A stretch of 33,587 nt of DNA from Centipeda periodontii DSM 2778 (GTDB taxonomy: Bacteria > Bacillota > Negativicutes > Selenomonadales > Selenomonadaceae), in assembly GCF_000213975.1 (NCBI RefSeq), contig NZ_GL892076.1, positions 1,963,492 to 1,997,078 of the forward strand, in the 5' to 3' direction. Positions 31,077 to 33,587 of this stretch are shown in pieces. Every line of letters begins with the position of its first letter. The stretch's first letter is position 1. The translations under genes and the position numbers were made by a program. The notes under the pieces were generated by a model, which saw only the letters and a list, made by a program, of their open reading frames with translations, did not search any database and was not told the DNA's origin.

Positions 31077-31579
31077 GACATACTCCCCCCATCAATCTGA
31101 TCTCCCCATATCTCGAGTACATCTGCGCCGAGATAGTTGGCGATCTGCATTGCGACCAAGGTCGGCGGCACTTCTGCTTCGGTGTCATCCTCATATCTCT
31201 TATACAGATAAAGAGGTATTCCGACGGCTTCAATGACCTGCCCCTGCGTGATCTTCTTTTGTGCCCGAATTTGCCGCAGCCGATTCCCAATCCGACGTTG
31301 CCGCTCCGCAAGAAAAGGATTTTTCTCTGCAAAGGTTCTTCCGCAGTCTTGGCAGCGATACCGCCGACGATTGTAAACATATTGCTTCGTGGCATTTGGA
31401 ATCCCCTGTAACGTCTGAAGGCGGTACTGATGCACCTCGGTATGATGCGATCCGCACGAGGGACATTTCACCTCATCGACACGAGGGATATGGAAACGTA
31501 TCTCATCCTCCGTGCGAATCTCGATGCACTCCTCCGGGAGCGAATCAACATAGCTGACAAACTCAGCAGGCTTTATCAT
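31073..31579 (-). CDS. ISL3-type zinc ribbon fused to an XRE helix-turn-helix
   Basis: The ATG at 31577-31579 follows AGAGGTGAGATCAGA and gives 168 residues. Cys39, Cys42, Cys76 and Cys79 with RRRYRCQDCGRTFAEKNP form a zinc ribbon like the N-terminus of ISL3-family transposases. From about residue 95 an XRE-type HTH follows (LRQIRAQKKITQGQVIEAVG, then LYLYKRYE). No transposase catalytic domain is present. It is probably a DNA-binding regulator built from a transposase domain. The gene leads a three-gene unit ending with the XRE repressor and lies next to the CRISPR array. Confidence 0.75.
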   Translation of the reverse strand: MIKPAEFVSYVDSLPEECIEIRTEDEIRFHIPRVDEVKCPSCGSHHTEVHQYRLQTLQGIPNATKQYVYNRRRYRCQDCGRTFAEKNPFLAERQRRIGNRLRQIRAQKKITQGQVIEAVGIPLYLYKRYEDDTEAEVPPTLVAMQIANYLGADVLEIWGDQIDGGSMS

Positions 31580-31602
31580 TCTGATCTCACCTCTTTTCGC
31601 AC

Positions 31603-31650
31603 AAAAAAATAAATGTTGCAGGACACATAATGTGTCTCCACAACATTTAT
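31603..31650 (-). terminator. Stem-loop at the leader-distal end of the CRISPR array
   Basis: On the minus strand ATAAATGTTG, a small internal loop and GACACAT pair with ATGTGTC and CAACATTTAT, followed by T7. It would terminate leftward transcription of the array before the zinc-ribbon gene. The inner GACACAT-A-ATGTGTC palindrome (31622-31636) could also be an operator. Confidence 0.65.
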
Positions 31651-31662
31651 CATAGAGCCTAA

Positions 31663-33587
31663 GTTTCAATCCACGCGCCCCGTGCGGGGCGCGACGTTTA
31701 CCGCAGCATGATTCGGATGAGCTCGCATGGTTTCAATCCACGCGCCCCGTGCGGGGCGCGACTTGCTGTACTGGTCATAATATTGCACAAGTGAGTGTTT
31801 CAATCCACGCGCCCCGTGCGGGGCGCGACCACTTGATTTCGAGTTTATTATTCGGATTTTTAGTTTCAATCCACGCGCCCCGTGCGGGGCGCGACCCGTT
31901 CTGATAGGCACGCTCACGAAAATTGCTCGTTTCAATCCACGCGCCCCGTGCGGGGCGCGACAGCGTTTACAGATATTACCGTCAGCATGGAGCTGTTTCA
32001 ATCCACGCGCCCCGTGCGGGGCGCGACCGCGAAGTCGTGAGCAAGACAGAGCGTCACGGAGTTTCAATCCACGCGCCCCGTGCGGGGCGCGACGAAGTCA
32101 AAGCATCATATTCGGATTGCTGAGACGTTTCAATCCACGCGCCCCGTGCGGGGCGCGACCGTTCTTCTCGCGCAGCCGCTCCGCCTCCGCGATGTTTCAA
32201 TCCACGCGCCCCGTGCGGGGCGCGACCGTACCACTACGACAAAAGGTCTGACCAAATCAGTTTCAATCCACGCGCCCCGTGCGGGGCGCGACGCGGGGGG
32301 GTCTACACCCCCCGCCACGTCCTCTGTTTCAATCCACGCGCCCCGTGCGGGGCGCGACGTTAGGCTCTTGATCGCAACGCCTTTTGACCGCGTTTCAATC
32401 CACGCGCCCCGTGCGGGGCGCGACCCAGAAGGTGCGCGACGGCGACCACCTGACGGGCGTTTCAATCCACGCGCCCCGTGCGGGGCGCGACATTCTTACG
32501 CCGGCATATCGTCGCACAAGGCAGGTTTCAATCCACGCGCCCCGTGCGGGGCGCGACATCGCTAATAGATCCTTTGTGCTGCGGGCAAGCCGCGTTTCAA
32601 TCCACGCGCCCCGTGCGGGGCGCGACCCGGAGGCAGAGACGTGGGGTGGCTGTTCTGGTGTTTCAATCCACGCGCCCCGTGCGGGGCGCGACAAGCTCTT
32701 ATAATAATTTTATGTTTACGTCAATGTTTCAATCCACGCGCCCCGTGCGGGGCGCGACTCGGCTCGTATGCAAGCGGCGACTCCTCTTCTCAGTTTCAAT
32801 CCACGCGCCCCGTGCGGGGCGCGACGTGTGTTGGACCTCAAATTCGGCTGAACTCGTGTTTCAATCCACGCGCCCCGTGCGGGGCGCGACACGAACTCAA
32901 AAAGGCGTGTAATGCGGTCGGCGAGTTTCAATCCACGCGCCCCGTGCGGGGCGCGACCGCCGACATGATACGCGCCCGCGCTTCTGGCAGGGTTTCAATC
33001 CACGCGCCCCGTGCGGGGCGCGACGCGCGGCGCCGTAATCTTGAGTGATTTCGACGCATGTTTCAATCCACGCGCCCCGTGCGGGGCGCGACTCTAGCAC
33101 ACAACAGGATGAACATGAGCGCAGAGTTTCAATCCACGCGCCCCGTGCGGGGCGCGACTTCGGTCATGGTCGTATTCGCCGCCGAAACGAGGTTTCAATC
33201 CACGCGCCCCGTGCAGGGCGCGACTTCGGTCATGGTCGTATTCGCCGCCGAAACGAGGTTTCAATCCACGCGCCCCGTGCGGGGCGCGACGCTCGCATGT
33301 GCGCCACTGACGGATGCCAATCGTTTCAATCCACGCGCCCCGTGCGGGGCGCGACTCATCGCGCAGCCGTCTGATTACATCGCTGTGTGTTTCAATCCAC
33401 GCGCCCCGTGCGGGGCGCGACTGGCGCAGTGCCCGTGCGGCGTGTTCTTCTGCAGGTTTCAATCCACGCGCCCCGTGCGGGGCGCGACAATGGTTTCTCG
33501 GTCGAATCCTTTCAGTTCGTAGTTTCAATCCACGCGCCCCGTGCGGGGCGCGACGTAACACTCATCACCTGCCTAGGACAGGAGATT
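31663..33587 (-). CRISPR. Type I-C CRISPR array, 29 repeats
   Basis: I count 29 repeats of 33 bp, the first at 31663-31695 and the last at 33522-33554, with 28 complete spacers of 32-36 bp (mostly 33 or 34) and 33 nt after the last repeat up to the window end. The repeat has a GCGCCCC-GCAC-GGGGCGC stem and ends, on the minus strand, in GTGGATTGAAAC, the I-C form that provides the 5' handle. The array therefore reads leftward, with leader and newest spacers to the right, outside the window. Repeats are identical except the one at 33192-33224, which has A instead of G at 33215. Spacers at 33159-33191 and 33225-33257 are identical. No cas gene is in the window. Confidence 0.97.
33159..33257 (-). 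repeat. Duplicated spacer-repeat unit
   Basis: The spacer beginning TTCGGTCATGGTCGTATT occurs twice in succession, separated by the only variant repeat of the array. This points to a local duplication by slippage or recombination, with the substitution on one copy. Confidence 0.9.

Noticed and set aside
31666-33561. Repetitive ORFs on both strands with recurring SIHAPRAGRD, FNPRAPCGAR or RPARGAWIET
   Set aside because: These are translations of the CRISPR repeat and not repeat proteins.

Overview
The window looks like accessory DNA from a diderm Firmicute of the Negativicutes, most likely a Selenomonas relative; this is inference. It carries a P-type (RP4/Ti-like) conjugative type IV secretion system with an outer-membrane core complex (VirB9/TrbG and VirB10/TrbI) next to partition and replication genes. 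Strong GGAGG ribosome sites, extended -10 promoters and a small secreted protein of a type I associate with Selenomonas point the same way. No relaxase, coupling protein, integrase or cas gene is visible, so plasmid versus integrative element cannot be decided here.

Layout, left to right, almost all on the minus strand. 1-3612: an LPD3-like polyvalent protein (runs off the left edge) and an ArdC-type antirestriction/zincin protein. 3740-4971: an acidic plus-strand protein, a secreted protein and two small genes, one frameshifted. 5049-17283: the trb mating-pore operon, in transcription order trbC (pilin), trbD, an ATPase-less VirB4 paralogue, trbE (VirB4), two genes of unknown function, a trbJ-like gene, trbL, a LytM-VirB6-glucosaminidase fusion and a second trbJ-like gene. 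A plus-strand cargo gene with its own promoter and terminator sits between the two trbL-type genes. 17441-18548: a nucleotidyltransferase (AbiEii-like) with a small overlapping partner. 18639-24923: a second trb block (traF, two unknown genes, trbF, trbG, trbI, trbB) broken by an IS608-like tnpB element that has replaced the end of trbI and the start of trbB. 24980-30806: a possible regulator interrupted by an amber codon, a replication-initiator-like gene, a second LytM peptidase, small genes, parB, parA (frameshifted), a coiled-coil gene, and a likely plus-strand small RNA facing an XRE repressor. 30813-31579: a small gene and a zinc-ribbon/XRE fusion. 31663-33587: a type I-C CRISPR array of 29 repeats, read on the minus strand, so that its leader and cas genes would lie to the right of the window.

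The genes form one programme: pilin (TrbC) maturation by TraF, inner-membrane pore (TrbD/E/L), core complex (TrbF/G/I), pilus tip/adhesin-like TrbJ proteins, and peptidoglycan cutting by the LytM and glucosaminidase domains, together with ParA/ParB maintenance and ArdC antirestriction. An inverted repeat of fixed geometry (GCAG-N10-CTGC, then 7 nt to a -10 box) precedes three operons (ardC, trbC, traF) and looks like a shared control element. Several lesions (frameshifts in trbI, parA and a small gene; an in-frame amber; loss of the trbB N-terminus) suggest a decaying element or an error-containing assembly.
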